Shown here one piece after another: positions 33,317 to 42,806 of a stretch of 64,000 nucleotides of DNA. The translations under genes and the position numbers were made by a program. The DNA comes from Corynebacterium tuberculostearicum (GTDB lineage: Bacteria > Actinomycetota > Actinomycetes > Mycobacteriales > Mycobacteriaceae). Below the pieces are notes generated by a model, which saw only the letters and a list, made by a program, of their open reading frames with translations, made no database searches and was not told where the DNA came from. The stretch is taken from positions 1,798,001 through 1,862,000 of the forward strand of contig NZ_CP073096.1 of the NCBI RefSeq assembly GCF_030503735.1, in the 5' to 3' direction. The stretch's first letter is position 1; each line of letters opens with the position of its first letter.

Positions 33317-33982
33317 ATGACACCCATGGATGCACAGGAGCGGCAGGACTTGGAACGCTACGGCTCATGGGAGCGGATGACCGGTGGGGAGTGGTTCTTG
33401 CCGAGCATGCCGGAGGCGAAGAAAGAGCACCAGCGCACTTTTCGCTTGGTAAAGCAGCTCAACGAGCTGCACAATACGGACCAGGAGCGTGCCGAAGGCA
33501 TCTTGAGCGAGATACTGCCGGAAGATTCCGCGGTACCGGGCCTGCATGTGCCGTTGAATCTGGAGTACGGCTGCAATCTAGTATGTGGCGAGCGCGTCTT
33601 CATTAACTTTGGCGCTACCATTTTGGCCCAGGCCCAGGTGATGCTCGGTGATGGCGTCATGGTGGGCCCCAATTGCTCCCTGATTACGGTGGGGCATCCG
33701 GTAAACGATCATGAGATGCGCGCTGGTGGGTGGGAGATAGCCAAGCCCATCACCATCGGTGACAACACCTGGCTCGGTGCCAATGTCACCGTGCTGCCGG
33801 GCATCACCATTGGAAAGAACTGCGTCTTAGGCGCAGGCACACTTATTACCACCGATATCCCGGATAATTCGCTGGTCCTGGGATCACCCGGCCGTGTGGT
33901 GCGCAAGCTGGAAGACAATGAAGAGGTCTGGGAACGCCAGGATCTCAACGGTCCTGTCGAAGGTTTTGGAGCCGCGCACTAA
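33317..33982 (+). CDS. Sugar O-acetyltransferase (LacA/NodL/maltose acetyltransferase type)
   Basis: A 221-residue left-handed beta-helix acetyltransferase with hexapeptide repeats (ERVFINFGATILAQAQVMLG, NTWLGANVTVLPGITIGKNC, VLGAGTLITTDIPDNSLVLG). The N-terminal helical maltose/galactoside acetyltransferase domain (ERMTGGEWFLPSMPEAKKEH) is present, and VGHPVNDHEM holds the catalytic histidine region. It transfers acetyl from acetyl-CoA to a sugar hydroxyl. The start could be ATG at 33317 or 33326. It is immediately followed by hrpB (TAAATG). Confidence 0.9.
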   Translation: MTPMDAQERQDLERYGSWERMTGGEWFLPSMPEAKKEHQRTFRLVKQLNELHNTDQERAEGILSEILPEDSAVPGLHVPLNLEYGCNLVCGERVFINFGATILAQAQVMLGDGVMVGPNCSLITVGHPVNDHEMRAGGWEIAKPITIGDNTWLGANVTVLPGITIGKNCVLGAGTLITTDIPDNSLVLGSPGRVVRKLEDNEEVWERQDLNGPVEGFGAAH

Positions 33983-36250
33983 ATGTTTGATCTCACTCGC
34001 ATCGGCGCGGGCTTGCCCGTAGCCGAGACCATCGATTCGCTGCCTGAGACCGGAAACGTCGTCATCCAGGCCCCGCCCGGCACGGGTAAAACCACGCTCG
34101 TGCCACCGGCGTTGGCCAATCATGCGGCGGGCCGAGGCAAAGTCATCGTCACCGCCCCTCGTCGTGTGGCCGTGCGCGCGGCCGCGCAGCGATTAAGCAC
34201 GCTTAGCAGCACCCCGGACAAGGTCGGCTTCGCTATCCGGGGCGAGTCCCGCAAGGGCAGCGAAGTCGAGTTCGTCACGCCGGGCGTGCTGCTGCGTCGC
34301 CTGTTGAAGGATCCGGAGCTCGAGGGCGTGTCCGCCGTTGCCATTGATGAGGTCCACGAGCGCCAGCTCGATACGGATTTGGTGCTGGGCATGTGCCTGG
34401 AGCTGGCCGAATTGCGTGAGGACTTTCGCGTCATCGCCATGTCCGCCACCGTGGATGCGCAGCGCTTTTCCCAGCTTATGGACGCGCCCGTGCACGTGAC
34501 CGAGGCGGTGACCCATCCGCTCGACATCCACTACGCCCCCATGCCGGGCAGGGCGACGGGAACGAGGGAGTTTTATGGGGACGTCGCCAAGCAGGCAGCC
34601 CGCCAGCAAGAATCAACGCTGGTCTTTGTGCCCGGCGTGCGCGAAGTCAACCTCGTGTGCGATGCCTTAGCAGGCCATAATGTGTTCCCCCTGCATGGCA
34701 AGCAGACCACCGCGGAGCAAGATGCCGCGCTGTATACCGAGGAGCAGCGCATCGTCGTGGCTACCTCCATCGCGGAGTCCTCGCTTACCGTACCGGGCGT
34801 GCGCGTGGTGGTAGATGCCGGGCTCTCCCGCGTTCCCCGGCGCGATGCGCAGCGTGGCATGTCCGGGTTGGTGACGGTGTCTACCTCAAAATCGAGTGCC
34901 GATCAGCGCGCTGGTCGTGCCGGCCGTGAGGCGCCCGGCACCGTAATTCGCTGCTACTCGCAGGACGATTACCAGCACTTTTCTCCGCATACCACCCCGG
35001 AGATCCTGTCTGCGGATCTGACCCAGGCCGCGCTGTTTCTGGACTGCTGGGGCGCGGGCCCGGACTTCCCGTTGCTCGATCCGCCGCCGGCCCAGGCTCT
35101 TGCGGCCGCACAGGCGACGCTTCAGCGCATTGGTGCCACACAGGAGCTCGCCCTCCTGCCCACCGATCCGCGCCTCGGCGCTTCTTTGCTCCGCCACGGC
35201 AGCCAAGCCGCACCCATTATCGCCTCGCTTGCCGACGCCCCCTTAACCCCCAACCTCACCCGTCACCGCCCATCTCAAAAAGAGGTCAAGCGGCTCGCCC
35301 GACTGGTAGACGATCTCGGCCCCGCCGATCCCGGGGAGGTCGTCGCCACCGCCTTTCCCGAGCAGGTGGCCAAGCGCATGGGCGAGGATTACCTGCTGGC
35401 CAGCGGCACCCGCGCACGGCTGCTGGACAACTCGGGCCTGGCCGGCGCCCCGTGGCTCGCCATCGCGGAGGTATCCCTGTCCAACGCCGGTAATGCCATC
35501 ATCCGCTCGGCCGCGCGCATCGAGGAAACCGCAGCCCTCGAGACCATCGGCGTCACCGAGGAAACCCGCGCCTTCCTGCGCGATGGCCGTGTGCGCGGCG
35601 TCAAGGTCAAGGCCGCGGGCGCCATCACGCTCTCTGAAACCCCAGTCAAGGTCACCGGCCCCGCGGCCGAGGAAGCCCTTGCCGCCGGCATCCGCGAGGA
35701 AGGGTTGGGGCTTTTCACCTTCAGCGAGAAAGCCCAAAACTTAAAAGACCGTTTGCGCCACCTGCACGCCCACTATGGCAAGCCGTGGCCCGATGTCGAT
35801 TCCGCGGATCCCGCCGAGTGGCTCGGGCCCGAATTACACCGCATTGCGGAGGGCACCCCCGCTGCCAAGCTAGACATGTACCCCGCGCTGCAACGCCTCC
35901 TGCCCTGGCCGGAAGCCACCCATCTGGACGATCTCGCTCCCGAGCGCCTTCCGGTTCCCTCCGGCCGTGATGCCGCCATCGATTGGTCCGGCGATCGCCC
36001 CGTGGTCCACATCAAGCTGCAGGAATGCTTCGGCTTGGCCGAATCCCCCGAATACTGCGGCCACCGTGTGCAATTCCACCTGCTCTCCCCCGCCGGCCGC
36101 CCGCTCGCGGTAACCGATGATCTTGCCAGCTTCTGGTCCGGCCCTTATGCCGGTGTGCGCGCCGATATGCGCGGGCGCTACCCCAAGCACCCATGGCCCG
36201 AGGATCCGTGGAATGCCGTTGCTACCGCGCGCACTAAAAACCGGATGTAG
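33983..36250 (+). CDS. hrpB: ATP-dependent RNA helicase HrpB
   Basis: A 755-residue DEAH/RHA-type helicase. Walker A (QAPPGTGKTT, residues 29-38), IDEVHERQLDTD as the DEVH box, MSATVD as motif III, SIAESSLTVPGVRVVVDAG and DQRAGRAGREAPG as motifs V and VI. The C-terminal HrpB domain (SPEYCGHRVQFHLLSPAGRP) is complete. Some family members act in mRNA processing; the bacterial role is unsettled. It directly follows the acetyltransferase gene and ends one base before the convergent TSUP gene. Confidence 0.93.
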   Translation: MFDLTRIGAGLPVAETIDSLPETGNVVIQAPPGTGKTTLVPPALANHAAGRGKVIVTAPRRVAVRAAAQRLSTLSSTPDKVGFAIRGESRKGSEVEFVTPGVLLRRLLKDPELEGVSAVAIDEVHERQLDTDLVLGMCLELAELREDFRVIAMSATVDAQRFSQLMDAPVHVTEAVTHPLDIHYAPMPGRATGTREFYGDVAKQAARQQESTLVFVPGVREVNLVCDALAGHNVFPLHGKQTTAEQDAALYTEEQRIVVATSIAESSLTVPGVRVVVDAGLSRVPRRDAQRGMSGLVTVSTSKSSADQRAGRAGREAPGTVIRCYSQDDYQHFSPHTTPEILSADLTQAALFLDCWGAGPDFPLLDPPPAQALAAAQATLQRIGATQELALLPTDPRLGASLLRHGSQAAPIIASLADAPLTPNLTRHRPSQKEVKRLARLVDDLGPADPGEVVATAFPEQVAKRMGEDYLLASGTRARLLDNSGLAGAPWLAIAEVSLSNAGNAIIRSAARIEETAALETIGVTEETRAFLRDGRVRGVKVKAAGAITLSETPVKVTGPAAEEALAAGIREEGLGLFTFSEKAQNLKDRLRHLHAHYGKPWPDVDSADPAEWLGPELHRIAEGTPAAKLDMYPALQRLLPWPEATHLDDLAPERLPVPSGRDAAIDWSGDRPVVHIKLQECFGLAESPEYCGHRVQFHLLSPAGRPLAVTDDLASFWSGPYAGVRADMRGRYPKHPWPEDPWNAVATARTKNRM

Positions 36251-37021
36251 CTAACCCCACTGCTGCCAGCCCAGGTAGCAGCTCATAACCACGACCAAGG
36301 TAAGTAGCGCGTAGCGGATGAATTTGGCACCGCCACCAAGTACGGTACGAGCGCCGAGAAGCGCGCCGGCGATATTGGCTACGCCGAGCACGATGCCGAG
36401 CGTCCACCACACGTGCCCGCCAATAATAAATACGATAAGCGCACCTAAATTGGTAGCGGTATTGACTACCTTGGCCATGGCCGCAGAGGTCAAGAAATTC
36501 TGCGCAAAAATAGAGGTGAAGGCCATGATCAAAAACATTCCGGTACCCGGACCGAAGATGCCATCATAAAAGGAAATGATGCCGGAGAGCACCAAGACCA
36601 CGACGGTCCGCCAACCACCACGGGTACCGGCCGAGTCGCTACTCCCAAAATCTGGTTTGAAGGCAACGAAGACGCCCACGGCCACCATGAGCACGATGAT
36701 GATGGGGCGCATGATGTCTTTATCGAGGCTCGAGGCCACGCTGGCCCCCAACCCGGAGCAGACCAGCGCGATAAGGATGAAGCGCGCCATTTCTGCCTTG
36801 TCCAGCTTCACCTTGCGCGCAAGGGTCACAGCTGCCGAGCCGGTGCCGGTTACCGCGGCGAGCTTGCTCGTTCCCAACGCCGCCGCGGGCGCGAGGCTGG
36901 GAAGGACTGCGAGCAGCAGCGGAATGAGGATCAATCCTCCGCCGCCGATGACCGCATCAATCCACCCCGCAGTCGCGGTACCGAGGAAGAGAATCACCCA
37001 CTGCGCCACATCGATTTCCAT
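36251..37021 (-). CDS. TSUP (TauE/SafE) family membrane exporter
   Basis: A 256-residue membrane protein with about eight hydrophobic segments and two related halves. The family motif GWIDAVIGGGGLILIPLLL is near the N-terminus and FYDGIFGPGTGMFLIMAFTS opens the second half. TSUP proteins move sulfite, sulfoacetate or related organic anions. The substrate cannot be assigned. Divergent from the AbrB-like gene; a palindrome CCACTGCC-CGC-GGCAGTGG at 37070-37088 lies between them. Confidence 0.88.
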   Translation of the reverse strand: MEIDVAQWVILFLGTATAGWIDAVIGGGGLILIPLLLAVLPSLAPAAALGTSKLAAVTGTGSAAVTLARKVKLDKAEMARFILIALVCSGLGASVASSLDKDIMRPIIIVLMVAVGVFVAFKPDFGSSDSAGTRGGWRTVVVLVLSGIISFYDGIFGPGTGMFLIMAFTSIFAQNFLTSAAMAKVVNTATNLGALIVFIIGGHVWWTLGIVLGVANIAGALLGARTVLGGGAKFIRYALLTLVVVMSCYLGWQQWG

Positions 37022-37139
37022 GCCCCGATCATAAATCTTTAATCATGTATTGTGATAACTCGCCTCTATCCACTGCCCGCGGCAGTGGGAGGACGGGGCG
37101 CTAGACTCAAGTCGCAGAGGTAATTTGAGGAGGGCGCGC

Positions 37140-38231
37140 ATGGCCGCACAGCAGGATAGCACTAGGCTTAATGCCCACACCGTGACACGGTGGGCTATCG
37201 TCGTCCCAGTCTCTGTCCTTTTGGGCTGGCTATTTAACTTGTGGCATGTGCCCGCCGCGTGGATACTGGCGGCCATTATCGCCTCGGGCGCCATGGCATT
37301 GATTACTGGCGAAGACCTCCAAGTCAACCGGACTTTTTATAATATGTCCCGCGGGTTTATCGGCATGATGGCAGCGCTGCCCCTCACCGTGGTGCCGCTG
37401 AGCCAGCTGGTGGGTTTCCTGCCCGCGGCCGTGACGATGTCCTTTGTCACCATCATGGTTGGCATCGTCGGCGGCCTGCTGTTACACCGCGCGCAGCCGC
37501 GCGATGTGTCCTCAGAGACAGGAATTTTGTCCATGTTGCCCGGTGGTGCCTCGCTGATGCCCGCGCTTGCCGACGAACTCGGTGCCGACTACCGCTACGT
37601 CGCCCTCACCCAATACCTGCGCCTATTGGTGGTCTCGGTATCGCTCCCGGCCGTCGTCGCGCTGCTCAATACCCCGGCCGGTAAGGGCACGGACCTCACG
37701 GTGGAAGGAGAAACCACGTGGTGGATTATCGCGTTGGTCCTTGCCATCGCGTTCCTCGGTGAGAGGGTGGGAAAGCTGCTGCACCTGCCTGCCACGGCCG
37801 TGCTCGGCCCCTTGCTGTTGACGGTGCTGGTCTCTTTCGTGCTGCCGGAGGGGCACACGCTCGAGCCGCTCTACGCCTTTAAGGTGATGGCGTTTTTGTC
37901 CATCGGTTGGGTCTGCGGCGGTGGGCTTTCGCTGCCAGCGCTCAAGGCCTTTGCTAAGCAGCTGCCTGCCACGATTTTGTTCATCGTGGTCATCATCGGC
38001 ATCTGCGCGGCCACCGCCTGGCCGCTGACTAAGTGGCTGCACATCACCTACTTTGAGGCCTACCTGGCCACGAGCCCCGGCGCGCTGGAGACGGTGCTCG
38101 CGCTCTCAGCCGAGGGTGGGGCTGGGCCCGCGGTCATCGCGGTACAGCTCACCCGGCTTATTGCGGTGCTGGTCATCGCAGGCTACCTGCCGCAGCTATT
38201 GCGGCTGGCGAAGCGCCTGCTGCGCCGCTAG
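37140..38231 (+). CDS. AbrB-family (ammonia monooxygenase regulator-like) membrane protein
   Basis: A 363-residue protein with about ten hydrophobic segments forming two repeats of the AbrB duplication domain (YNMSRGFIGMMAALPLTVVP, GILSMLPGGASLMPALADEL, TSPGALETVLALSAEGGAGP). The family is found widely as a membrane protein linked loosely to aromatic or sulfur metabolism; its function is poorly known. The ATG at 37140 is chosen because GAGGAGGG lies 6 bases upstream. Its stop overlaps the stop of the convergent DUF885 gene by 4 bases. Confidence 0.85.
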   Translation: MAAQQDSTRLNAHTVTRWAIVVPVSVLLGWLFNLWHVPAAWILAAIIASGAMALITGEDLQVNRTFYNMSRGFIGMMAALPLTVVPLSQLVGFLPAAVTMSFVTIMVGIVGGLLLHRAQPRDVSSETGILSMLPGGASLMPALADELGADYRYVALTQYLRLLVVSVSLPAVVALLNTPAGKGTDLTVEGETTWWIIALVLAIAFLGERVGKLLHLPATAVLGPLLLTVLVSFVLPEGHTLEPLYAFKVMAFLSIGWVCGGGLSLPALKAFAKQLPATILFIVVIIGICAATAWPLTKWLHITYFEAYLATSPGALETVLALSAEGGAGPAVIAVQLTRLIAVLVIAGYLPQLLRLAKRLLRR

Positions 38232-39898
38232 TTACCCAGCACGGCCTCGCGCAGGACGGACATCGGTACGGAGCCGAGGCCGAGGGCTTCGGAGTGGAAC
38301 TCGCGTGCGCTCATGCCCTGCTTCTCGGCCTCGGCACGGGTTTCCTGCCACAGGCGCTGGCCCAATGCGTAGGACGGCGCTTGGCCCGGCCAGCCGAGGT
38401 AGCGATTGACCTCAAAGTTGAGGTTCGCATCATCCATGGCGGTGTTCTCACGCATGAAGGTCTTCACGTGTGCCTTGTCCCATGTGCCGGAGGTCGAGCA
38501 ATCCGGCAGTTGCTTGCCCAAGTGCAGTCCGATATCTACGACCACGCGTGCGGCGCGCAGGCGCTGCGCATCCAACATGCCCATGCGGAAGCCCGGGTCA
38601 TCCATGTAGCCCAGCTCGGCCATGAGCTGTTCGGCGTAGAGCGCCCAACCCTCGCCATGACCAGAGTTCCACGTCACCGCGCGGCGCCACAGATTGAGGT
38701 CTTCTTGCACCAGCGCGGAGCCTAGCTGCAGGTGGTGGCCCGGCACGCCTTCGTGGTGGACGGTGGTCAGTTCCTGCCAGGTGTGGAAGGTGTCTTGGCC
38801 TTCTGGCACGGACCACCACATGCGGCCTGGGCGGGAGAAGTCATCGCTCGGCGGGGTATAGAAGATGCCGCCGGTGCCGGCCGGATCGATGCAGCACTCG
38901 ATCTCTTCTACTTCCTCTGGAATATCGAATTCCTTGCCGTTGAGCTCCGTAATAACGCTATCGGCAGTGGACTGCATCCACTCCACCAGCGCATCGGTCC
39001 CGCGCAGGGTATAGCGGTCCTCGTGGTTAAGCTTGCGCATGGCCGCGCGTACCGAGCAATCGGAGCCGTAGAGCTCGTGGGCGATCTTTTCCTGCTCCGC
39101 GCGCAGGCTGCGCACCTGGTCGAGGCCCCACTCATAGGCCTCATCGAGGTTGACGGCATCGCCCACAAAGAGCTTGGAAAAACGCTCGTAGCGCTCGCGG
39201 CCCACGGCGTCCTTGTTAGGCGCCTGGGGCTGCAGGTCATTGGAGAGCCAATCGGAGAACTCGCCAAAGGCCTCCTTGGCCTGGAGCACCTCGGCGGAGT
39301 CGGCGTCGAGGCCGAGGAATTCGAGCATCGAGTCGGCGTCGGCAAGCCGCTCGCACTGCACAATGACCTCGGAGATCTGGCGGTGCGGTGCCACCATGCC
39401 GTGTGAGGCAGCCTCCTCCAAGGAGCTGCGGTAGCCGGCCAGGGAGGTCTTCACCTTGGACAGGCGGGAGCGAATGGCATCGCGGTCCTCATCCGTCTCC
39501 TGCGGCATGAGCAGCAGGGTATCGCGGATGGTCTGGACCGGTGAGGCGATGTTGTTCAGGCAGCGCACGTCCTCGCTGTGGTGGTGCAGATCTAGTTCAA
39601 GGCATAGGCGATCGCGCAGAACGGCCGCAGTAACGTAGTCCACGTCATCAAAGTCATCCTCATCATCGGACTCATCGGTGGTGTCATCTAGGGCATCCAG
39701 GTCCGCGACCATTTCGCGGGTGCGGTCTGCGATGGCGGTGAAGTACTCGGGGGAGAAATCCTGCAATTCGCCCTCGTAGCCGTCAATCCCCCACGCGGTG
39801 GCATCGGTGGGGGAAAGCTCGGCTAGGTCGTGAACGAAGTTATCGCACGAAGCGTCCAGAAGAGAGGGCTGGCGCTTAGCGGTCTGCTCAGAACTCAT
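38228..39898 (-). CDS. DUF885-family zinc-peptidase-like protein
   Basis: A 556-residue protein. TTVHHEGVPGHHLQ provides HExxPGH, the metal-binding motif of the DUF885 family; GHGEGWALYAEQLMAELG follows with the likely third ligand. The family is distantly related to carboxypeptidase Taq/thermolysin-like peptidases and is probably cytosolic; no signal peptide is seen. ATG at 39898 (MSSEQTAKRQPSLLDAS) is preferred to a GTG at 39937 because the extra residues look like promoter DNA. An acidic Asp/Glu run lies near residue 70. Confidence 0.87.
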   Translation of the reverse strand: MSSEQTAKRQPSLLDASCDNFVHDLAELSPTDATAWGIDGYEGELQDFSPEYFTAIADRTREMVADLDALDDTTDESDDEDDFDDVDYVTAAVLRDRLCLELDLHHHSEDVRCLNNIASPVQTIRDTLLLMPQETDEDRDAIRSRLSKVKTSLAGYRSSLEEAASHGMVAPHRQISEVIVQCERLADADSMLEFLGLDADSAEVLQAKEAFGEFSDWLSNDLQPQAPNKDAVGRERYERFSKLFVGDAVNLDEAYEWGLDQVRSLRAEQEKIAHELYGSDCSVRAAMRKLNHEDRYTLRGTDALVEWMQSTADSVITELNGKEFDIPEEVEEIECCIDPAGTGGIFYTPPSDDFSRPGRMWWSVPEGQDTFHTWQELTTVHHEGVPGHHLQLGSALVQEDLNLWRRAVTWNSGHGEGWALYAEQLMAELGYMDDPGFRMGMLDAQRLRAARVVVDIGLHLGKQLPDCSTSGTWDKAHVKTFMRENTAMDDANLNFEVNRYLGWPGQAPSYALGQRLWQETRAEAEKQGMSAREFHSEALGLGSVPMSVLREAVLGN

Positions 39899-39967
39899 AA
39901 CGAGGAAGTCTATCCCTAAGTATCGGCTATAGGCCACCCGGGCGGGCTGAAGTTGCGAACTTGTTAA

Positions 39968-40549
39968 CTAATCGTTGTCCCACTTTGTACCGGGATAGTT
40001 CCAGCGGCCGAAATCATCCAGGATATCCTGCGGTTTTTCCTTCATTACCAATGCGTCCACAAAGCGCGGCAAGATGAAGCCGGACTCGGCCATAGCGGCG
40101 TACATGGCGTAGAAGGGGCGCCAAAAATCCTCGGTATTTACTAGGCCCACCGGACCGCGGATGGTGCCCAGCTGTTGCAGGGTGAGCACCTCAGTGAGTT
40201 CTTCCAGGGTGCCAACTCCGCCGGGGAGACAAATAAAGGCGTCGGCAAGCTGCTCCATGCGCGTCTTACGCTCGGCCATGGATTCCACCACCTCCAGGGT
40301 GGTCAGGCCAGGATGGGAAATTTCCAGATCCACCAACGCCTGGGGCATGACACCGGTGACGGTGCCGCCGGCGGACAGGCAGGCCTCTGCTACCTCGCGC
40401 ATCAGGCCGATGTTGCCGCCGCCGTAGACCAAGGTCAGCCCGCGTCGGGCCAGCTCCGTGCCCAATTCCTGTGCCGCCTGTGTATAGGCCGGGGAGTTTC
40501 CTGTTGCTGAACCACAATAAACCGCTACTGACTGCATGCTATCCAGCAT
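39968..40549 (-). CDS. LOG-family protein (cytokinin riboside phosphate hydrolase-like)
   Basis: A 193-residue Rossmann-fold protein with GGGNIGLM and the PGGVGTLEEL motif (PGGxGTxxE) of the LOG/TIGR00730 family. Members remove ribose-5-phosphate from N6-modified AMP or act on other nucleoside monophosphates. The start may be ATG at 40549 or at 40537 (MQSVAVYCGS). Divergent from the ROK regulator across a 96-base AT-rich promoter region. Confidence 0.88.
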   Translation of the reverse strand: MLDSMQSVAVYCGSATGNSPAYTQAAQELGTELARRGLTLVYGGGNIGLMREVAEACLSAGGTVTGVMPQALVDLEISHPGLTTLEVVESMAERKTRMEQLADAFICLPGGVGTLEELTEVLTLQQLGTIRGPVGLVNTEDFWRPFYAMYAAMAESGFILPRFVDALVMKEKPQDILDDFGRWNYPGTKWDND

Positions 40550-40645
40550 AGGTATCTACGGCTCCACCACCACCTTTAGACCATTCGGTACATGGCGTGT
40601 TTATGAGATTAGACAAAGCAGTCTGGAATATTTATACTTCTTTTT

Positions 40646-41779
40646 ATGATCAAACCTGGCCCAGTGTTCACGCGGCCCCGCACACCGGCCGCAAAGTGCC
40701 TCCATTTGGTGCGCCTGAACCCGATCATCACCCGGAGCGAGCTGGTGGAAGCCACCGGACTTTCCCAGCCCACCATCACGCGCGCTACTACTTCCCTACT
40801 CAACGCGGGCCTCATCCAGGAACGCACCGACCTCACCCATTCCCGCGGGCGCGGCCGGCCCACAGTGCCGCTCGAGGCGGCCGATAATGACTGGGCGCTC
40901 GGCGGAATCTCCGTGGGCACTAAGCAGACCTACATCGGCCTCTATGACATCAAGGGCCGCACCTTAAGCGAAGAAGAGTTGGCCACGCCGGTAGCAAACC
41001 TCAGCGAAGATGACTTCCTCGAACACATCATGGCCGGCATCAATCGCATGCTGACGAACCTGGACCACCGCCTGGTCTCCCTCGGCGTAACCACCTCCGG
41101 CACCGTGGATGACAACGGCCTGGTCACCGCAGAAAACCTCAATTGGCACGGCGTGGACATTGCCGAGCGCCTGCGCTTCCAGTTCGGCGTGCCCGTGGTG
41201 GTCTCCTCCGCCATCCCGGCCATCCTCGGCTCCGAGACCCAGGCGGCCGAGATTGGCACCAGCGAGCGCGTTCTGGTGCTCTTCGCGGACGATTCCATCG
41301 GCTCTGCACTCTCTGTAGAAGACGAGGTCAGCCCTATTATTCCCGTGCCGCCGACGCACTCTGCGCTTCTCGGCAATGGCGCCTCCGAACGCCTGCTGGC
41401 CACCCAGCACATCCTGGAGGCGGTCCGCCACGAGGGCGTGGAGGCCGCCTCGCTTGTCGACGCCGCCCACGTAGCCGACTCCCACCCCGCCGTCCGCACC
41501 ATTTTGGACGAGCGCGCCCGCCAGTTGGGCGCCATCACCGCGGAGCTGGTCAAAGCCCACTCCCCGGCCACCGTGGTTATCGCCGGCGGCGCGTTTACCG
41601 ATGACCCACAGGCCCCCAAGCAATTTGCTGCCACCGTCCGCTCCTCCGCGGGCGATGAGTTGCAGCTGCGCATGATCCCCAGCCATAAGGAGATTGTCCG
41701 CGCGGTAGCCCGCACCGTGGCCACCGACCAGCTGCTGCGCCAGCCACTGGATCTGGGCCACTCACTCCAGTGTGCTTAG
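40646..41779 (+). CDS. ROK-family transcriptional regulator
   Basis: A 377-residue protein with an N-terminal winged helix (LNPIITRSELVEATGLSQPT, ITRATTSLLNAGLIQERTDL) and a C-terminal ROK domain. The ROK kinase zinc motif (CxCGxxGCxE) is absent; LLGNGASERL stands there instead, so it is a NagC/XylR-type regulator rather than a sugar kinase. The effector, probably a sugar or amino-sugar phosphate, is not predictable. The last 18 bases overlap the convergent HAD gene. Confidence 0.88.
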   Translation: MIKPGPVFTRPRTPAAKCLHLVRLNPIITRSELVEATGLSQPTITRATTSLLNAGLIQERTDLTHSRGRGRPTVPLEAADNDWALGGISVGTKQTYIGLYDIKGRTLSEEELATPVANLSEDDFLEHIMAGINRMLTNLDHRLVSLGVTTSGTVDDNGLVTAENLNWHGVDIAERLRFQFGVPVVVSSAIPAILGSETQAAEIGTSERVLVLFADDSIGSALSVEDEVSPIIPVPPTHSALLGNGASERLLATQHILEAVRHEGVEAASLVDAAHVADSHPAVRTILDERARQLGAITAELVKAHSPATVVIAGGAFTDDPQAPKQFAATVRSSAGDELQLRMIPSHKEIVRAVARTVATDQLLRQPLDLGHSLQCA

Positions 41780-42358
41780 CACCTCGCGTAGCGAATCGAT
41801 GCCGCGAAAAAGGTGGGCATTGAGCCCGCAGTAGCGCGCGCCCTCCACGTAGTCGATGCGGTCATCAAAAAAGTGCGTATCCTTCGGCTGCGCGGAGAGC
41901 GCATCCACGGCCACGCGATACGCCTCTGGGTGCGGCTTAGCCACGCCAATATCGCAGCTAAAGGTCACCACCGCGCAGTCTTCTAGCCATGGTTGTTTTT
42001 CACGCACCTGGCCCGCCAACGTGGTGGGGATATTGGACAAGATGCCCACGCTATAGCCTTCCCCGATAAACCCCTTGACCAGAGCGACCATCTCTTGGTC
42101 CGCCTCCAATAGGCCGCGGTTTTCGCACGCTACCGCCTCCGCGACGGGAACCTCCCCCAACCCGGCGCGGGCTGCTACCTCATTCCAATAGTGGCTATCG
42201 CTAAAAATGCCGGCATCATAATCCGGCCGATAAAACCCGTAGGCCTCCCACATCGCCTCTGGATCTGGCGGCGCGAGGAGGCGCTCCAAGTCGGCGTGGC
42301 TTTCTGGGGTGGCCGGGCGCATGAGCACGCCGTACATATCAAAGAGGAGTTTGGGCAT
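41762..42358 (-). CDS. HAD-superfamily hydrolase
   Basis: A 198-residue HAD phosphatase. LLFDMYGVL carries the nucleophile Asp region (DxYGV variant of DxDGT), ILSNIP is motif II, and HFFDDRIDYVEGA motif IV. The second Asp of motif I is replaced by Tyr, as in haloacid dehalogenase and some epoxide-hydrolase-N-like members, so phosphatase activity is not certain. Substrate unknown. Overlaps the ROK gene end by 18 bases. Confidence 0.85.
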   Translation of the reverse strand: MPKLLFDMYGVLMRPATPESHADLERLLAPPDPEAMWEAYGFYRPDYDAGIFSDSHYWNEVAARAGLGEVPVAEAVACENRGLLEADQEMVALVKGFIGEGYSVGILSNIPTTLAGQVREKQPWLEDCAVVTFSCDIGVAKPHPEAYRVAVDALSAQPKDTHFFDDRIDYVEGARYCGLNAHLFRGIDSLREVLSTLE

Positions 42359-42371
42359 AACAAGGCCCAGT

Positions 42372-42725
42372 TTATGCGCGTTTAGGCGCTTGGGTCAGCA
42401 CGGCCACGATCCCTACGCCGGCACCGGCCACAAAAATAGGCAGCATCGCAGGCGCCTGTTCCATCGACAAGGAAAAGATACCCCCGATTGCACCAATGAG
42501 CAGCATCCCACCGAGGCTATATAGCGAGCGCGTGACCAAGCCGCGCTTGCCCGCGGCACCATAAACTAGCAGCGCGAGCCCGGCGAATGGGCCGAGCATC
42601 AGCGCCGCTGTGGTCAAAAATACCCCCAAGGCCACGTGCGTGGACATGATTGCCGCTCCCACGATGAGAAAGAGCGCCAGAATCAAAAGTGTGATGGCGC
42701 AGAAAGCCTTGCGTTGCGTTGACAT
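42372..42725 (-). CDS. Four-helix membrane protein of unknown function
   Basis: A 117-residue protein with four hydrophobic segments (FCAITLLILALFLIVGAAIM, LGVFLTTAALMLGPFAGLAL, LYSLGGMLLIGAIGGIFSLS, MLPIFVAGAGVGIVAVLTQ). ATG at 42725 has GGGAGG 10-15 bases upstream, and this ribosome-binding site lies in one arm of an 11-bp perfect hairpin. It follows ferritin on the same strand by about 80 bases, so both may share a transcript. No family recognised. Confidence 0.65.
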   Translation of the reverse strand: MSTQRKAFCAITLLILALFLIVGAAIMSTHVALGVFLTTAALMLGPFAGLALLVYGAAGKRGLVTRSLYSLGGMLLIGAIGGIFSLSMEQAPAMLPIFVAGAGVGIVAVLTQAPKRA

Positions 42726-42730
42726 ACACA

Positions 42731-42768
42731 CAATCCTCCCACCGCACCGCAGTGCCATGGGAGGATTG
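42731..42768 (-). promoter_or_regulatory. Hairpin that covers a ribosome-binding site
   Basis: CAATCCTCCCA at 42731-42741 is the exact reverse complement of TGGGAGGATTG at 42758-42768. In minus-strand RNA the 3' arm carries GGGAGG, the ribosome-binding site of the membrane-protein gene that starts at 42725. No T-run follows, so it is not a normal terminator. It could repress translation unless opened. Confidence 0.55.
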
Positions 42769-42806
42769 CTCTAAATCTTGATGGGTTTGTTATTCACTCG
42801 GGCGGC

